Origin: Phycisphaerae bacterium
GTDB lineage: Bacteria > Planctomycetota > Phycisphaerae > SM23-33
DNA: 38,475 bases
Assembly: GCA_016782885.1 (NCBI GenBank)
Contig: JADHXQ010000039.1
Coordinates: forward strand, 1 to 38,475
Direction: 5' to 3'
A program made the position numbers and the translations under genes. The notes under the pieces are model-generated. The model was given only the letters and a program-made list of their open reading frames with translations. It was not told where the DNA came from and did not search any database. Below are positions 1 to 9,819 of this stretch, in pieces (the first letter of the stretch is position 1; every line of letters starts with the position of its first letter).

Positions 1-2384
1 TCGGCCAGCAGACTGGGCGCCTCCTTGAGGTACTCCGCGGCGATCCAGCTCTTGAGCGGCGGATTCGCCCCGCCCTTGGGAATACCGTTCTGCATGAAAA
101 CGATGCCGACCGGCTTTCCGGTATTGGCGGCAATCTTGTGCCCTATAATCCCCGCCAGACCGTCGGCGTCCATCCATTTTGAGGCAAAGCGGTTCTTGGG
201 GGTTGTCGATACGCAGATGCTGTAGCGGGAGGGACGCGAAAAGGCCCAGCGTTTGGCCTGGCGCTTGATCGTGCGGACTACGCGGCCGGACGGTTTTGCC
301 GCTGGGAGCTTCAAGTTCATGGACGGAGCAGCGACATAGAAAACATCACCGATGACGACATTCTCGCGGATGCTTTCATGCGCGAGTTCGCCGTCGATCG
401 TGAAGGTGACCTTCAGCGTCTTGGGGGCAGCGCTGGCCTTCATGGGCCCAACCGTGACCTTCCATTCTCGCATTCCCGGCGTGACGGGAATAGTCTTTTC
501 GGTCCCGGCGAAGCTGAACTTGATCACCGCCTTGCCCTTGGCCTCATAGCCCCAGTCGTGGATGGCGGAGCCCCAGATAGTGACCGCCGCGCCGGCCTGG
601 AAGACGGCGTTGTCGCGGAACTGGGTGCTGAGGAGCGGCATCTTGCGGTATTCGTTCTTCTTGCCGATAGTCTCCGGATCGATCACGACGCCGGCGATTT
701 TCAGTCGTTCGTCCGGCCAGGTCTTGCTGGTCACCATTTTCTGATCGTAGTAGATAAACGGCGTCATCGGCAGCAGCGCCCGGTTGTAAAGGGCGGGTTG
801 GAAAGCGACGCCGGCGGTGGCGTATGACACGCCGCGGGGCTTCTTGACCTTGGGCGACGTCACAATAACTTTGTCGCCGTCGATCGTCATGCCGGCCGGA
901 TGCCAAACCCGGTCATCACCGGCCAGGTAGAAGAGCTTCACCTGATCATCTCCATTCTTTATGATCTTCGGATCGGCAAAGCCGGTTGAATCCTTTTTCC
1001 TGCCGATGGCGTTGTAGCCGGCTTCAGCGACCACCAGGCCGCCTTTAGCGTAATCGAATTCGATAATCAGCTTGTCGCCCTTGACGGTGTGCGACTTGTA
1101 CATCGGCCCGTCGGCGACGACCTTCTTTCCGTATTGATTCTTCAGCGCGTGCAGCGCCAGGCGCTGACCGGGCACGGCCTTGTGAGAGTAGTGAATACCC
1201 CCGGTGATATCGATCTGGCTGGCCATGCCGGTGTTGGGGATGTCCCGGGCCAACCATGTCCCCAGGCGCATCTCCGCAGCGGGGCCGATGGTGGGATTAT
1301 TATCGCGGTCCTTCCGTCCCTTCTGTCCGGGGCAGTAGAACTGGTGGAAGTAAACCGGCAGTTCAGGGCGGTTCCACCGCATTCGCCACCCGCGGACCAG
1401 GCTGTGCAGGTTGTTGTAGTAGGGAAGGCCTTCACCCATGTTGTGGTAGCCCTGGTTCCAGATACCCCCGCGAATCGCATACGGAATCACCGGGTTCAGC
1501 CTGCCGTTGAACATCCAGGAAGCGTCGCGGTTACCGCTCATGTTGCCCGGCGTTTCGGGCGAGATCTTCCTGGGAGCCAATCCCTTTTTGATGCGTACAT
1601 CGTTTTCCTTCATGGCGTCTTCCAGGCCCCGGTAGAACTTGCTCCAAGCCGCTTTGTGCTCGGGGGTCGTCGGATCGGTCTCCAGGATCTTTTTGTAGAT
1701 GCCCTTGGTGTATTCGTCCTCGCCGCCGGCGAAACCGACGCGGGGGACCCATGCCTGGATGGAAGTCGAGCTGAAGCAGCAGTTCAGGATCCCTATGGGC
1801 ACGTCCAGCTCCCCGTAGAGCTTGTGCGCGAAGGCGAAGGCAATGGCGCTGTAGTTGGTGTATTCTCCGTTCTTCCAGGAGCCTGTTGCTCTTTCAATCG
1901 GATGCGGCGCCGAATAGACGCTGGTCACCTCGAACTCGCGGATGGGTGCAACGTTCCCCTTGGCCTTAACGCTCAATTTGTTGCAACTGCTCTTGGCGAC
2001 CTTCCATTGCATATTGGACTGACCTGACGCCACCCATACCTCGCCGACAAGGATGTTCTTGAGGGTGACGGTCTTTCCCGCGTTGTCGCTGATCACCATT
2101 TCAGCGGGCTCGAAACTGGCCTTGAGTTGGTCGAGTTGAAGCATCCACTTGCCGTCCTTGCCTGCCGCGGCGGTCTTCTTCTGCCCGGCGAACTCGACCC
2201 GGATCTTCGTTCCCGGTTTACTCCAGCCCCAGACCGGGACCTTCATCTGCCGCTGCAGAATCGCGTTATCGGCAAAGAGCGCGCCAAGTTCGATGGCGGG
2301 CTTCTCCTCGGCGGCCGGCGCCGACAAACAGCAGGCGGCCAATGTCAGGACGACCGCCAGCTTTGATGTGGATTCTTTCAGCAT
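1..2384 (-). CDS. Tandem sialate O-acetylesterase family protein (3' end outside window)
   Basis: The gene reads from an ATG at 2384 without a stop to the window edge, giving 794 codons of an incomplete protein. A signal peptide occupies about residues 1-25. The first half is a SASA-type (sialate O-acetylesterase, SGNH-like) esterase: an Ig-like N-terminal strand region, then SGQSNM with nucleophile Ser123, an IWNQGYHN block near 310 and a GIH motif with likely catalytic His398. Such enzymes remove O-acetyl groups from sialic acids or other sugars. A second SASA-like copy begins near residue 582. Its nucleophile block reads AAPSMN, so Ser688 remains but the GQ-N context is lost, and activity there is doubtful. 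A clear AAGGAG site lies 7 bases before the ATG. The gene starts 16 bases after the PDZ/HEAT gene and should be cotranscribed with it. Substrate is inferred from the family only. Confidence 0.9.
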   Translation of the reverse strand, partial: MLKESTSKLAVVLTLAACCLSAPAAEEKPAIELGALFADNAILQRQMKVPVWGWSKPGTKIRVEFAGQKKTAAAGKDGKWMLQLDQLKASFEPAEMVISDNAGKTVTLKNILVGEVWVASGQSNMQWKVAKSSCNKLSVKAKGNVAPIREFEVTSVYSAPHPIERATGSWKNGEYTNYSAIAFAFAHKLYGELDVPIGILNCCFSSTSIQAWVPRVGFAGGEDEYTKGIYKKILETDPTTPEHKAAWSKFYRGLEDAMKENDVRIKKGLAPRKISPETPGNMSGNRDASWMFNGRLNPVIPYAIRGGIWNQGYHNMGEGLPYYNNLHSLVRGWRMRWNRPELPVYFHQFYCPGQKGRKDRDNNPTIGPAAEMRLGTWLARDIPNTGMASQIDITGGIHYSHKAVPGQRLALHALKNQYGKKVVADGPMYKSHTVKGDKLIIEFDYAKGGLVVAEAGYNAIGRKKDSTGFADPKIIKNGDDQVKLFYLAGDDRVWHPAGMTIDGDKVIVTSPKVKKPRGVSYATAGVAFQPALYNRALLPMTPFIYYDQKMVTSKTWPDERLKIAGVVIDPETIGKKNEYRKMPLLSTQFRDNAVFQAGAAVTIWGSAIHDWGYEAKGKAVIKFSFAGTEKTIPVTPGMREWKVTVGPMKASAAPKTLKVTFTIDGELAHESIRENVVIGDVFYVAAPSMNLKLPAAKPSGRVVRTIKRQAKRWAFSRPSRYSICVSTTPKNRFASKWMDADGLAGIIGHKIAANTGKPVGIVFMQNGIPKGGANPPLKSWIAAEYLKEAPSLLA

Positions 2385-2400
2385 AAACCTTGCTCCTTCT

Positions 2401-5400
2401 TCACTTCACCTGTCTTTTCATCACGTACAACGGCGACTTCCAGCCCGGTTTGTGCCTGGCGTTGAACCCGCCGGATTCGACGAACAGATATTCTCCGCCA
2501 TCGATCTTCTTGACCTGCATCTTCAGCGCCTGGAACTTGCTGAGATCCATCAGCGTATCGCCTGACCACATCCACAGGGGACTGGAGGTCATTGCTTTAT
2601 CCTTGAACGTCATGATCGCGAACGGAGCGCGGTTAACGCGCCTCTGTCTTTTCTTGGGATCGAATTCCTCGATGGTCTTCACCTGGGCGATAAGATTCCA
2701 ACTTCCCGGCACTTTCGGATTCGTAACAAACTTACCGTCCCAGCGGAACTTCGGGTCGCCGTCGGGCTTGTCCCGATCCTCCAGTCCCTGCACGGCCTGC
2801 CACGCCGACGAGAGCATGGGAACCACGGCAGCTGATTTCATCACCAGTTCGTCGCCCATCGGCGGCAGCTTCATTTCCTCGAAATGCAGGCTGATCTTGC
2901 CTTGGGGGGTCTTCGTGGTCGGTTTCACTTTGTATTTCGAGTTGAAGCGCAGGAACGTCTTGACCGCGATGGTCACCTCGCCTCGCTTGAAGTCATCGAG
3001 GAATTCCCTGGTGATGTAGGCGCCTTTGACCTGCCCGCCCGAGCCCCGCCCGTTGCCCTGTTTGACTTCGATCAATGGCTTTCCGTTGATGTAGATGATA
3101 TGTCCGCCGCCGGCGCCGACGTGATCGCCGTCATTGACGCGCAGGCGGTAGCGGCGGCCCGCTTTCAGCGGCGGGATCTTGAAGGCGCCGCGCATGAGAA
3201 GGACTTCCTTCTCCCACAGGGTGTTCACTTTGGTTGCGCCGTAACAGCCCGGCCCGACGCACTTGTTCGAGCATTTCGTAATCGGGCCCGGGGGGATCTT
3301 CCCGTTGTAGTGGCCGAAGGGGCTTTTGGCTTTTTTCCAGGCGGCCTTGGCGGGATTGAAGTCCGGTGCGTACCACTTCTCCATACCCTCCGGCAGCGTC
3401 ACCTCGCGATAGCGCGTGATAAGTTGGTCCCACGGGACCTGCTCGGCGGCGATCGGATCAAAGCTGTGGTAGGACCACTCGGCGTTGCGCAAATCCAGGA
3501 ACATCCGCCATCCGAATTCGCTTTGCCCGGCCCGATCGTAGAGACTCGCCAACCCATCGACCGCATCACTCGAACCGCCCGGGCGCGGGGACTGCACTTC
3601 GGCGGCGGCCAGTTTCCGCAGGGCCGCCCGGTTCCTTCCCACGTACTCGGGAATCAATTCGTCAATAATGATAGGGGTGATCGCCTTCTTGAGCTTGGGA
3701 CCGAACTGGCTGGGATCCGCTGCCAGGAAAAACTCCTTGTAGGGCAGAATCTGTTGGGGGAATCGTTGGCGCCCGGCCTCGTAGAGCACGTCCAGTCCGC
3801 CCGGCACGTCGGCCAGCGAACTGGCAATGAATTTCAGGTGAGAGTCGTAGACTGATGTAATGTTCTGACCGCCGGGGGCGGTTTTCACGCCGGCATATCC
3901 GGTGTAGGTTTCCCTCAGGGTCTTAATGGCCAACTGATGCACCGCGCCGCTGCCGGCCTTGATCTTGGCGCGAATGCCTCCCATCAGGCCCATGGTAAGG
4001 GCCGAGCGCTGGTTCGTCCTGACCAGTTCGCCGATCGCCGGGAGAACCTTACGGTAACACCGCTCGTCGGCAACCACGGGCCTCAGAGCGGTCAGCGCCG
4101 CGTTTTGCAGCCACCATTCGCTGTGCTTGAGGAAGCCCAGCAGGAGATCGACGTGCGGGGCGACCCAGTCGGCTGGGGCGTGACCGATGATCTGCATCGC
4201 GGGGTCTTTGACCGCCCACGATTCCTCGGGGTTCTTCACCGCCCGGATCGCCAGATCGAAGACCTCCCTGGTGAGCACCTCGGTGCGATTTTCCCGTCTC
4301 AGGATTTCGTAAATCGCCGAGAACATGGCTCGGCGCACCCGCGGGTCTTTGTGTTGCAGGAACTCCATCACCAACTTCGGACGCACCTTGCCTCCGCCCT
4401 TGCGCCAGCCGATGTACCCGCTGTTGACGCCAAGGGCCTTGTTCGCCGCGACGAAACGGATGTTGTGCCCCTGGTGGTGGATGTACCGGCGGATCACGTC
4501 GTCGCCGGGTTGGTCCGGGCCGTGGAAACGGCGGATAAATTGCATGCTCGAATCTCGGGCCAGCGTCTCGCCCGAGAGGTCCTGCTTCTTGCCATCCTTA
4601 TCTGGAACGGCTTCCAGCGAGACGAAAGCGTTATCCGCCTCGGTTCCCCAGGGCAGTTTCGGAAGCTGGTGTTTTTTCGAATATTTGGACGGCGGCGCGC
4701 CGGTGATGCGCAGGGTCTTTCGCGGGATGGTGTAAGCCAGCGGGTAAGCAACACCCCACTTTACATTATCGTAACCGCCCCCGCCAAGGATGCCGAACGA
4801 TCCGTCAAAGCGCCGCGACAGGTCGTAGTGCCACTGGCGGTTGTCCATGAACTCGCGGTACTGCCTGGGCTTTTTGTCGTACAGCAGGCCCATCGCGGCG
4901 CTGCGCCATATCTCGCCGATGCCCCCGCCGGTGTGGCCGTGAAGCATGAAGCTCGTGGTGTAGAAGCTGGTCATCGCGCAGACGTCGCGTGCGGCGGCGT
5001 AGACAGATTTCTCTCCCTCGGGCGTCAGCGACGCGGCCGCCGCCATCGCGAAGGCGAGATTGCCGTTCTTACCGTTGTCGACGAATCCGACTTCCGTTCG
5101 GCCGTCGCCGTAGGGGTTGCCCCCGCGTCCGGCGTAGCGGTAGAAGTGAACCAGCGCTCCCAGCAGTGCGTGATCGGGAACGTCCGCTCCGCATTCCCTG
5201 GCCAGCAGCAGGAAGGTGACCACTGACGTACCGCCCGCATTGAGATGCCCGTTGCCGTAAGTGACCGAGCAAACTCCGCCCCGCCCGGCCCAGGCGTCGA
5301 GATACTGACCCTTGACCGCATTGTCGACCCACTTCTGGATGCCCCCGAGCACCTCTTTGTCGCCGGTGCGAAGGTAGTATTCACACAGCGGAATACCGCC

Positions 5401-6057
5401 GAAACCGAGATACCAGGCGTAGGTGTGCGGGCGATTGGCGGCGCTCCGCGCCCATTTCCGCACAACCGCGAGATCCTTGTCCTCGCCGGTCGACAGCAGG
5501 AATATCATGCCGATGTCGGCGATGCCTTTGTTCGATTCGGGCTTGGCGAGATAGTCGGCGGCCTGGCGCACGATCTTGTCCGACTTGGGGCAGTTCAGCG
5601 GCCAGGTCTTGCTGTAGGCGCCGAGAATGGGAACCTTCACGGTGACCGGCGGGGCCTGGCCTTTGATGGCGAATTTGAGAATCCCGTCGCTCGCCTCTGC
5701 CTTGGCGAGGATTTGAGCGAGCTGGATGCGCGGGTCAATGTCAGCGAGTTTTTGACCGTTGATCGTTTCGATGGTCTGACCGGCCTTGAGCCCACCAGCG
5801 GCTTCGGCGGGCGAGCCTTCTTCGATGTTCTTGATCTTCATCACGAAAGCGGGCTGATGAAGCTCGATCCCCATGCCCACCGGGCCGAAGCGGGCGATGG
5901 TCTGGAGCGACTTTGTCTCACTAGGGCGGGTGGAGAATATCGACGGGCCCTTGTAAAAACTCTTTGCCCCGGTTTTCGCTTTATCCGCGGCGCCGGCGAC
6001 GGCACAAGCCAAAAGTATGGATAGGATTGAGATACTGATTCTCTGTTTCTGTTTCAT
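2401..6057 (-). CDS. Secreted PDZ / DUF6288-like / HEAT-repeat protein
   Basis: This 1218-residue protein has a signal peptide (about 1-23) and a PDZ-like domain at roughly 55-145, with the motif GSPAEAAGGLKAGQTI that usually forms the peptide-binding pocket edge. Residues about 160-500 form a long helical region with GGxG and glycine-histidine turns, resembling the alpha/alpha-toroid DUF6288 region of PVC-group proteins. HEAT-like helical pairs follow at about 550-690 (for example KDPRVRRAMFSAIYEILRR). The C-terminal 300 residues hold beta-rich segments, including a RYRLRVNDGDHVGAGGG stretch like a carbohydrate-binding jelly roll. No catalytic signature is evident, so a binding or scaffolding role at the cell surface is inferred. 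The Shine-Dalgarno site is weak (GGAGA lies about 13-17 bases upstream). It sits in the middle of the minus-strand operon. Biochemical function is unknown. Confidence 0.88.
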   Translation of the reverse strand: MKQKQRISISILSILLACAVAGAADKAKTGAKSFYKGPSIFSTRPSETKSLQTIARFGPVGMGIELHQPAFVMKIKNIEEGSPAEAAGGLKAGQTIETINGQKLADIDPRIQLAQILAKAEASDGILKFAIKGQAPPVTVKVPILGAYSKTWPLNCPKSDKIVRQAADYLAKPESNKGIADIGMIFLLSTGEDKDLAVVRKWARSAANRPHTYAWYLGFGGIPLCEYYLRTGDKEVLGGIQKWVDNAVKGQYLDAWAGRGGVCSVTYGNGHLNAGGTSVVTFLLLARECGADVPDHALLGALVHFYRYAGRGGNPYGDGRTEVGFVDNGKNGNLAFAMAAAASLTPEGEKSVYAAARDVCAMTSFYTTSFMLHGHTGGGIGEIWRSAAMGLLYDKKPRQYREFMDNRQWHYDLSRRFDGSFGILGGGGYDNVKWGVAYPLAYTIPRKTLRITGAPPSKYSKKHQLPKLPWGTEADNAFVSLEAVPDKDGKKQDLSGETLARDSSMQFIRRFHGPDQPGDDVIRRYIHHQGHNIRFVAANKALGVNSGYIGWRKGGGKVRPKLVMEFLQHKDPRVRRAMFSAIYEILRRENRTEVLTREVFDLAIRAVKNPEESWAVKDPAMQIIGHAPADWVAPHVDLLLGFLKHSEWWLQNAALTALRPVVADERCYRKVLPAIGELVRTNQRSALTMGLMGGIRAKIKAGSGAVHQLAIKTLRETYTGYAGVKTAPGGQNITSVYDSHLKFIASSLADVPGGLDVLYEAGRQRFPQQILPYKEFFLAADPSQFGPKLKKAITPIIIDELIPEYVGRNRAALRKLAAAEVQSPRPGGSSDAVDGLASLYDRAGQSEFGWRMFLDLRNAEWSYHSFDPIAAEQVPWDQLITRYREVTLPEGMEKWYAPDFNPAKAAWKKAKSPFGHYNGKIPPGPITKCSNKCVGPGCYGATKVNTLWEKEVLLMRGAFKIPPLKAGRRYRLRVNDGDHVGAGGGHIIYINGKPLIEVKQGNGRGSGGQVKGAYITREFLDDFKRGEVTIAVKTFLRFNSKYKVKPTTKTPQGKISLHFEEMKLPPMGDELVMKSAAVVPMLSSAWQAVQGLEDRDKPDGDPKFRWDGKFVTNPKVPGSWNLIAQVKTIEEFDPKKRQRRVNRAPFAIMTFKDKAMTSSPLWMWSGDTLMDLSKFQALKMQVKKIDGGEYLFVESGGFNARHKPGWKSPLYVMKRQVK

Positions 6058-6110
6058 AATATGGTTTCTTTATCTCCGCGGCGTGCGAATGGACAATAGC
6101 TTGTTTGATA

Positions 6111-6935
6111 TTACTTTTTTGCGCGTGGGCGGGTTGTCGCGGCGCCCTTGGCGCGGGGGCGGAGACGCAAGGTGACTTTCGATCCGACTTTGGGCAGTTC
6201 CGTCGCGTCGACCTCCCACATCAGCGATCCATTGTCACATCCGTGAGTGCCCGGCAGGCAAAGCAGTTCGTCGCCGAAGGTCGAGACGGAAATCACGTTT
6301 CCGCTCACGCCGCTCAGGTAGATTCGCCGGCCCGAACCGTTGTCGCGGAGAAGCGATCCGGCGAAGAGAAAGGTGTTGGGAAACTTATCTTTTTTCTTAT
6401 CGACATTCCCCTCAGCGCCAACCATCCCGTCGGGATTCTCGTCGGACCGGGCGACGAAATCGCTTATGGGGCGCTCGACCGGCTTGCCCTTTTTATTCTT
6501 GAACACGAGGTAGACGCCCACCGGATCGCCCGCGGGCGGAAGGTGGACCCAGCGTGTCCCGGCTTTGTCGATCGGCTTCTGCATCGCGGGATTGCCCGGA
6601 TTCGCGCCGAGCAGCAGGAGCGCCGCGTGGATGTGCATGGGCCTGGCCTTGATCGCGACGATCGACTCGTGCTCCTTGCTTCCTTTCGTGCAGGCGATCA
6701 GTTCGAGAAACCCGCGATCGAGACAGACCGAACTTTCGATGTCGACGCACCGCTTCTGAAAGTCAATCACAATACCGGGGAGTTTTACGTTCTCGCGAGC
6801 GGGCCTCGTCGCAGGCTGAGTCGCAGGCTTGCCGCCGCAACTCGAGCCCGCCGACAACGCGAGCCAGGCCGCAAACAGCACCGCGGCGGCAGTCACGCCC
6901 CCTGCTCTTTCGATTGTCATGGCGACAATTCTCAT
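6111..6935 (-). CDS. YdjY-domain secreted protein
   Basis: The protein is 274 residues long with a hydrophobic export signal ending near Cys33 (AGSSC). That is a poor lipobox, so it may be an ordinary secreted protein or a lipoprotein. Residues about 45-250 match the YdjY domain as found in planctomycetes: LPGIVIDFQKRCVDIES, then the signature TKGSKEHESIVAIKARPMHI, then ALLLLGANPGNP and a late FAGS block. The function of the domain is not established. A short TQPATRPA linker precedes it, and the C-terminal tail is rich in Arg and Lys. The ATG at 6935 lies 11 bases after the upstream esterase stop but has little Shine-Dalgarno sequence. A second ATG at 6920 gives a shorter and equally good signal peptide. 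The start is therefore uncertain and the family assignment is firm. Confidence 0.87.
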   Translation of the reverse strand: MRIVAMTIERAGGVTAAAVLFAAWLALSAGSSCGGKPATQPATRPARENVKLPGIVIDFQKRCVDIESSVCLDRGFLELIACTKGSKEHESIVAIKARPMHIHAALLLLGANPGNPAMQKPIDKAGTRWVHLPPAGDPVGVYLVFKNKKGKPVERPISDFVARSDENPDGMVGAEGNVDKKKDKFPNTFLFAGSLLRDNGSGRRIYLSGVSGNVISVSTFGDELLCLPGTHGCDNGSLMWEVDATELPKVGSKVTLRLRPRAKGAATTRPRAKK

Positions 6936-6946
6936 ACAGTGTTGAT

Positions 6947-8737
6947 TTACTGGCGATCGGCGTCGCCCTTGAGCCGCTTCTGCAGTGCCTCGGCGGCTTG
7001 GGTCTTCATCGTTTTGATCGCCTCGTTATTTTTGGTTCTACCATCCGGATCGCTATGCTTGACTTCCGGGGTAAAGTCCAGCTTATCGGTACGAAAGTTA
7101 TGCAGCGGTTGCCACGGCTTGCCTTCGACCTTGAGGTTGCCCATCGGCGAGCGAGCCCACGCGTAACGGACCGAGGCGGGGGCTTTAACCAGCGGGCTGG
7201 AAACGAGAATCTGCTTGTTCCGTTGGGCTTTATCTTTGACGCTCTTGGCCACGGCGCCGGCGAGGTAATAAGTGCCTGATTTGCCGGCGATCGAGAAGCC
7301 TTCGATTTCCGAACCCATGTCGTCGGGGAAGACGGCTTTGTCAAAAGTCAGCAGCATCTTGTCGCCCTCGACAACGGCGGATAACAACTTCGCCGATTCC
7401 CATGAGATATCCTCTTTTCCATAAACCGTCTTCAAAGCCCATCGCGCGGCGCGCAGGCCAAGTTCCTTCTTTTTCCTGGTGTGCAGTTGGGGAATCTTCT
7501 GGTCGCAGGACGGGATGAACGCGGTGTACTCGGGGTCCTTCACGTCCGCCAGGCCCAGGCGCTGAGCTTCGCGGATATACGCGGCGGTCGAAAACCCCGT
7601 CTGTTCAAAGTTGAGGCGAGTCTGGGCCCTGCCGCCGGCACAGAAACCGATCACTGCAACCGGCAGTTTGGGATCATTGAAATCCTCACGCCAGCCATCC
7701 ACCATCAGCTTCATCAGGATACGATAGAACTTCGGCTTGCAACTCGTGTTCATCATCGCATTGTTGTAACCCTGATGGAACGCCACGCCCTTGATGTTCA
7801 AGCCCTTGAAAACGCCGAACATGCCGTTGTAACAGGACGCCGCGTCGCTGGGGCTGCGACCGGGAACGGACCAGGAACGCAAATTCTCACGGGTCGGTTT
7901 GGGCGGCAGCATATCCTCGGCGATGCCCTTCTTGCGCTGGTCGGCTACGGTCTTGGCCCATTTCTCGATTGGCTTCTGAAGGGCCGCGTCCCAGTCGAAC
8001 TCGGCCTGACGCTTCTCCACCCACTTCAAGTATTCAGCCGCCCGCGGGTGTTCCTTGAATTTATGGCGGGGAACAAGGCTCTCCATGGATGCTCCTCCGC
8101 GAGAGTTGTCGATAATGCCGATCGGGATCTGCAGGCTGCGCTGGATTCGTGAACCGAAGAAGAACCCGATCGCCCCCATATCCAGAGCAGTCTCGGGCGT
8201 GACCACTTTCCAGTTCTTGTTCGTGTCTTTCCCGTTGAGATCCTTGTCGGCCAGGTCCGTTTCGACATGTTCGGATTCGGCATAGGAGTTGATCCTGATG
8301 TGGCGCATCAGCGGCAGGTGTGCCATGGACGCCTCGAACGGAGCCTGGTAGACCGCCTTTAGAGCGAACGCCATATTGCTCTGCCCGTTCATCACCCAGA
8401 TATCGCCGATGACGATGTTGTCCATCTTGATGATCTGGTCGCCGGTCTGCACTGTGATCGTCTGCCCTTGCGCATTTGCGGCTTGGGCCTTGAAGAGAAC
8501 TTCCCAGCGCCCCTTTTCGCCGGCGGATTTGCCCGTGGCGGTCAGCTTGCCGAAGGAAACCTTGACATTCGTCCCGGAAGGCGCCCAACCCCAAATCGCG
8601 ATCGGCTTGTCGCGCTGCAACACCATGTTGCTCCTGAAAATACCGTGAACTTTCAGTTTCCGCTCCGCCGCCATCGCTTGCGAACCGGCCGTCAGCAACA
8701 AAACACCAAGCCAGACAATCGTAAATTTCCTGTTCAT
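6947..8737 (-). CDS. Sialate O-acetylesterase family protein (single domain)
   Basis: A 596-residue exported SASA-family esterase that likely hydrolyses O-acetyl esters on sialic acid or related sugars outside the cytoplasm. The signal peptide is about residues 1-23. The N-terminal beta domain carries MVLQRDKPIAIWGWA, typical of the family. The nucleophile block is NGQSNM with Ser120, the oxyanion-side motif RGGASMESLVP follows near 180, the WxQG block reads AFHQGYNN, and His419 in QLHTRKKK is the likely catalytic histidine. Unlike the other two esterases in the operon it has no second copy. Its TAA stop shares one base with the preceding UROD stop/start junction (TAATG at 8739-8735), so the two genes are probably translationally coupled. 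Acetylated sugar specificity cannot be read from the sequence. Confidence 0.9.
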   Translation of the reverse strand: MNRKFTIVWLGVLLLTAGSQAMAAERKLKVHGIFRSNMVLQRDKPIAIWGWAPSGTNVKVSFGKLTATGKSAGEKGRWEVLFKAQAANAQGQTITVQTGDQIIKMDNIVIGDIWVMNGQSNMAFALKAVYQAPFEASMAHLPLMRHIRINSYAESEHVETDLADKDLNGKDTNKNWKVVTPETALDMGAIGFFFGSRIQRSLQIPIGIIDNSRGGASMESLVPRHKFKEHPRAAEYLKWVEKRQAEFDWDAALQKPIEKWAKTVADQRKKGIAEDMLPPKPTRENLRSWSVPGRSPSDAASCYNGMFGVFKGLNIKGVAFHQGYNNAMMNTSCKPKFYRILMKLMVDGWREDFNDPKLPVAVIGFCAGGRAQTRLNFEQTGFSTAAYIREAQRLGLADVKDPEYTAFIPSCDQKIPQLHTRKKKELGLRAARWALKTVYGKEDISWESAKLLSAVVEGDKMLLTFDKAVFPDDMGSEIEGFSIAGKSGTYYLAGAVAKSVKDKAQRNKQILVSSPLVKAPASVRYAWARSPMGNLKVEGKPWQPLHNFRTDKLDFTPEVKHSDPDGRTKNNEAIKTMKTQAAEALQKRLKGDADRQ

Positions 8738-9771
8738 TATTGATCCTTTCGAGAGGCCGTCAGGAATGCTTCGATGTTATCCGTCGATACTCCCGGCGGC
8801 ATCCCGCCGCCACATGAGAGTATGATCCTGGAACGATCGTCCACCGACGCCAGCGTTTCTGTGACGCTGGTCTGTACATCGGCGGGCGTGCCGGAGGCCA
8901 GTACGTCGCGCGGGGGAATGTTCCCCAGCAGCGTCACCCGCCCGCCGGTCAGCTCTTTCATATCCGACAAACCGTGCTCGAATCCGAAATTGAACAGGTT
9001 CACGCCAATCTCCGCCAGGTGCGGCGCACAGACCATCCCCGGCGCATCGTTGTGAAAGAAACGGACCGACACGTCGGCCGCCTGATATATCCGCGCCAGG
9101 TACGGCTTGGCAAACTCCCGGAAGCACTCGTCGTTGATGAACCCGACAATATCGTCGAGCACAAAAATCCCGTCGATTGCGGGGAAGGTTTCTATCTGCA
9201 ACTGTATCCACTTGACGGTATAGTCGGTAATGATCTCCAGCAGGCCGCAGATCGCCTCGGGGGCCGTGTATAGACCCGTGAAGAACTCCGTGTTGCCCAT
9301 GAGGAACGTAGCCAAATTCAGCGGACCGCGCGACACGGCGAAACGGATTTCGTGTCCTTCGGCCTGGATTCGAGGTTGACAGTTCCGCAGGCGCTCGATC
9401 ACAAGCGGCGCCAGACCGTCCGTACGCGGGTCCGGCGTCCGGATATCCCGGATCCGGGCGATGTCGGTTACGATCGCCTCGGCAAAGGGCAGTTCGTTGT
9501 CCTGCCAGAGGCACCTGGACCCGAACGCCGAAGGCTCGGTGCACATCCCGTACTCCGACCAGAACCCCGGAAGGAATATGATGTCCCCGAACGTCCGCAG
9601 CGCCTTGAGGTTCGCCTCCAGCCACTTGCCCTCGTCGTCGTAGTACTCCCTGATCGACATCCCCGCCCAGTTCGGGAGCCACGGGCTGTCAATAATGAAG
9701 CCAACGGGGATCGGGTCAAGCTTCTCACCATCTATAACAGACAGCAGCGTGAGCCATTGTTCATGGGTCAT
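8737..9771 (-). CDS. Uroporphyrinogen decarboxylase-family protein (methyltransferase-like)
   Basis: This 344-residue cytoplasmic protein has no signal peptide and is the only clearly intracellular enzyme in the operon. It matches the UROD superfamily TIM barrel: a PVGFI strand near the start, DGIFVLDDIVGF near 200, RFFHNDAPG near 240, a GNIPPRDVL block near 290 and the C-terminal ILSCGGGMPPGVSTDNI typical of the non-haem-pathway branch. Members of this branch include corrinoid or methylthiol methyltransferases. The zinc-type HxC motif of MtaA is HND here, so zinc-dependent methyl transfer cannot be assumed. It is unlikely to be HemE, because it lacks the usual N-terminal signature and sits among esterases. 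GAGGAAC precedes the ATG at good spacing. A role in methylated-sugar or one-carbon metabolism is inference. Confidence 0.85.
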   Translation of the reverse strand: MTHEQWLTLLSVIDGEKLDPIPVGFIIDSPWLPNWAGMSIREYYDDEGKWLEANLKALRTFGDIIFLPGFWSEYGMCTEPSAFGSRCLWQDNELPFAEAIVTDIARIRDIRTPDPRTDGLAPLVIERLRNCQPRIQAEGHEIRFAVSRGPLNLATFLMGNTEFFTGLYTAPEAICGLLEIITDYTVKWIQLQIETFPAIDGIFVLDDIVGFINDECFREFAKPYLARIYQAADVSVRFFHNDAPGMVCAPHLAEIGVNLFNFGFEHGLSDMKELTGGRVTLLGNIPPRDVLASGTPADVQTSVTETLASVDDRSRIILSCGGGMPPGVSTDNIEAFLTASRKDQ

Positions 9772-9819
9772 TAACTGTTCCTCTATAAATTACCAAGCCG
9801 CTTCCGCCCTCTCCTGCGG

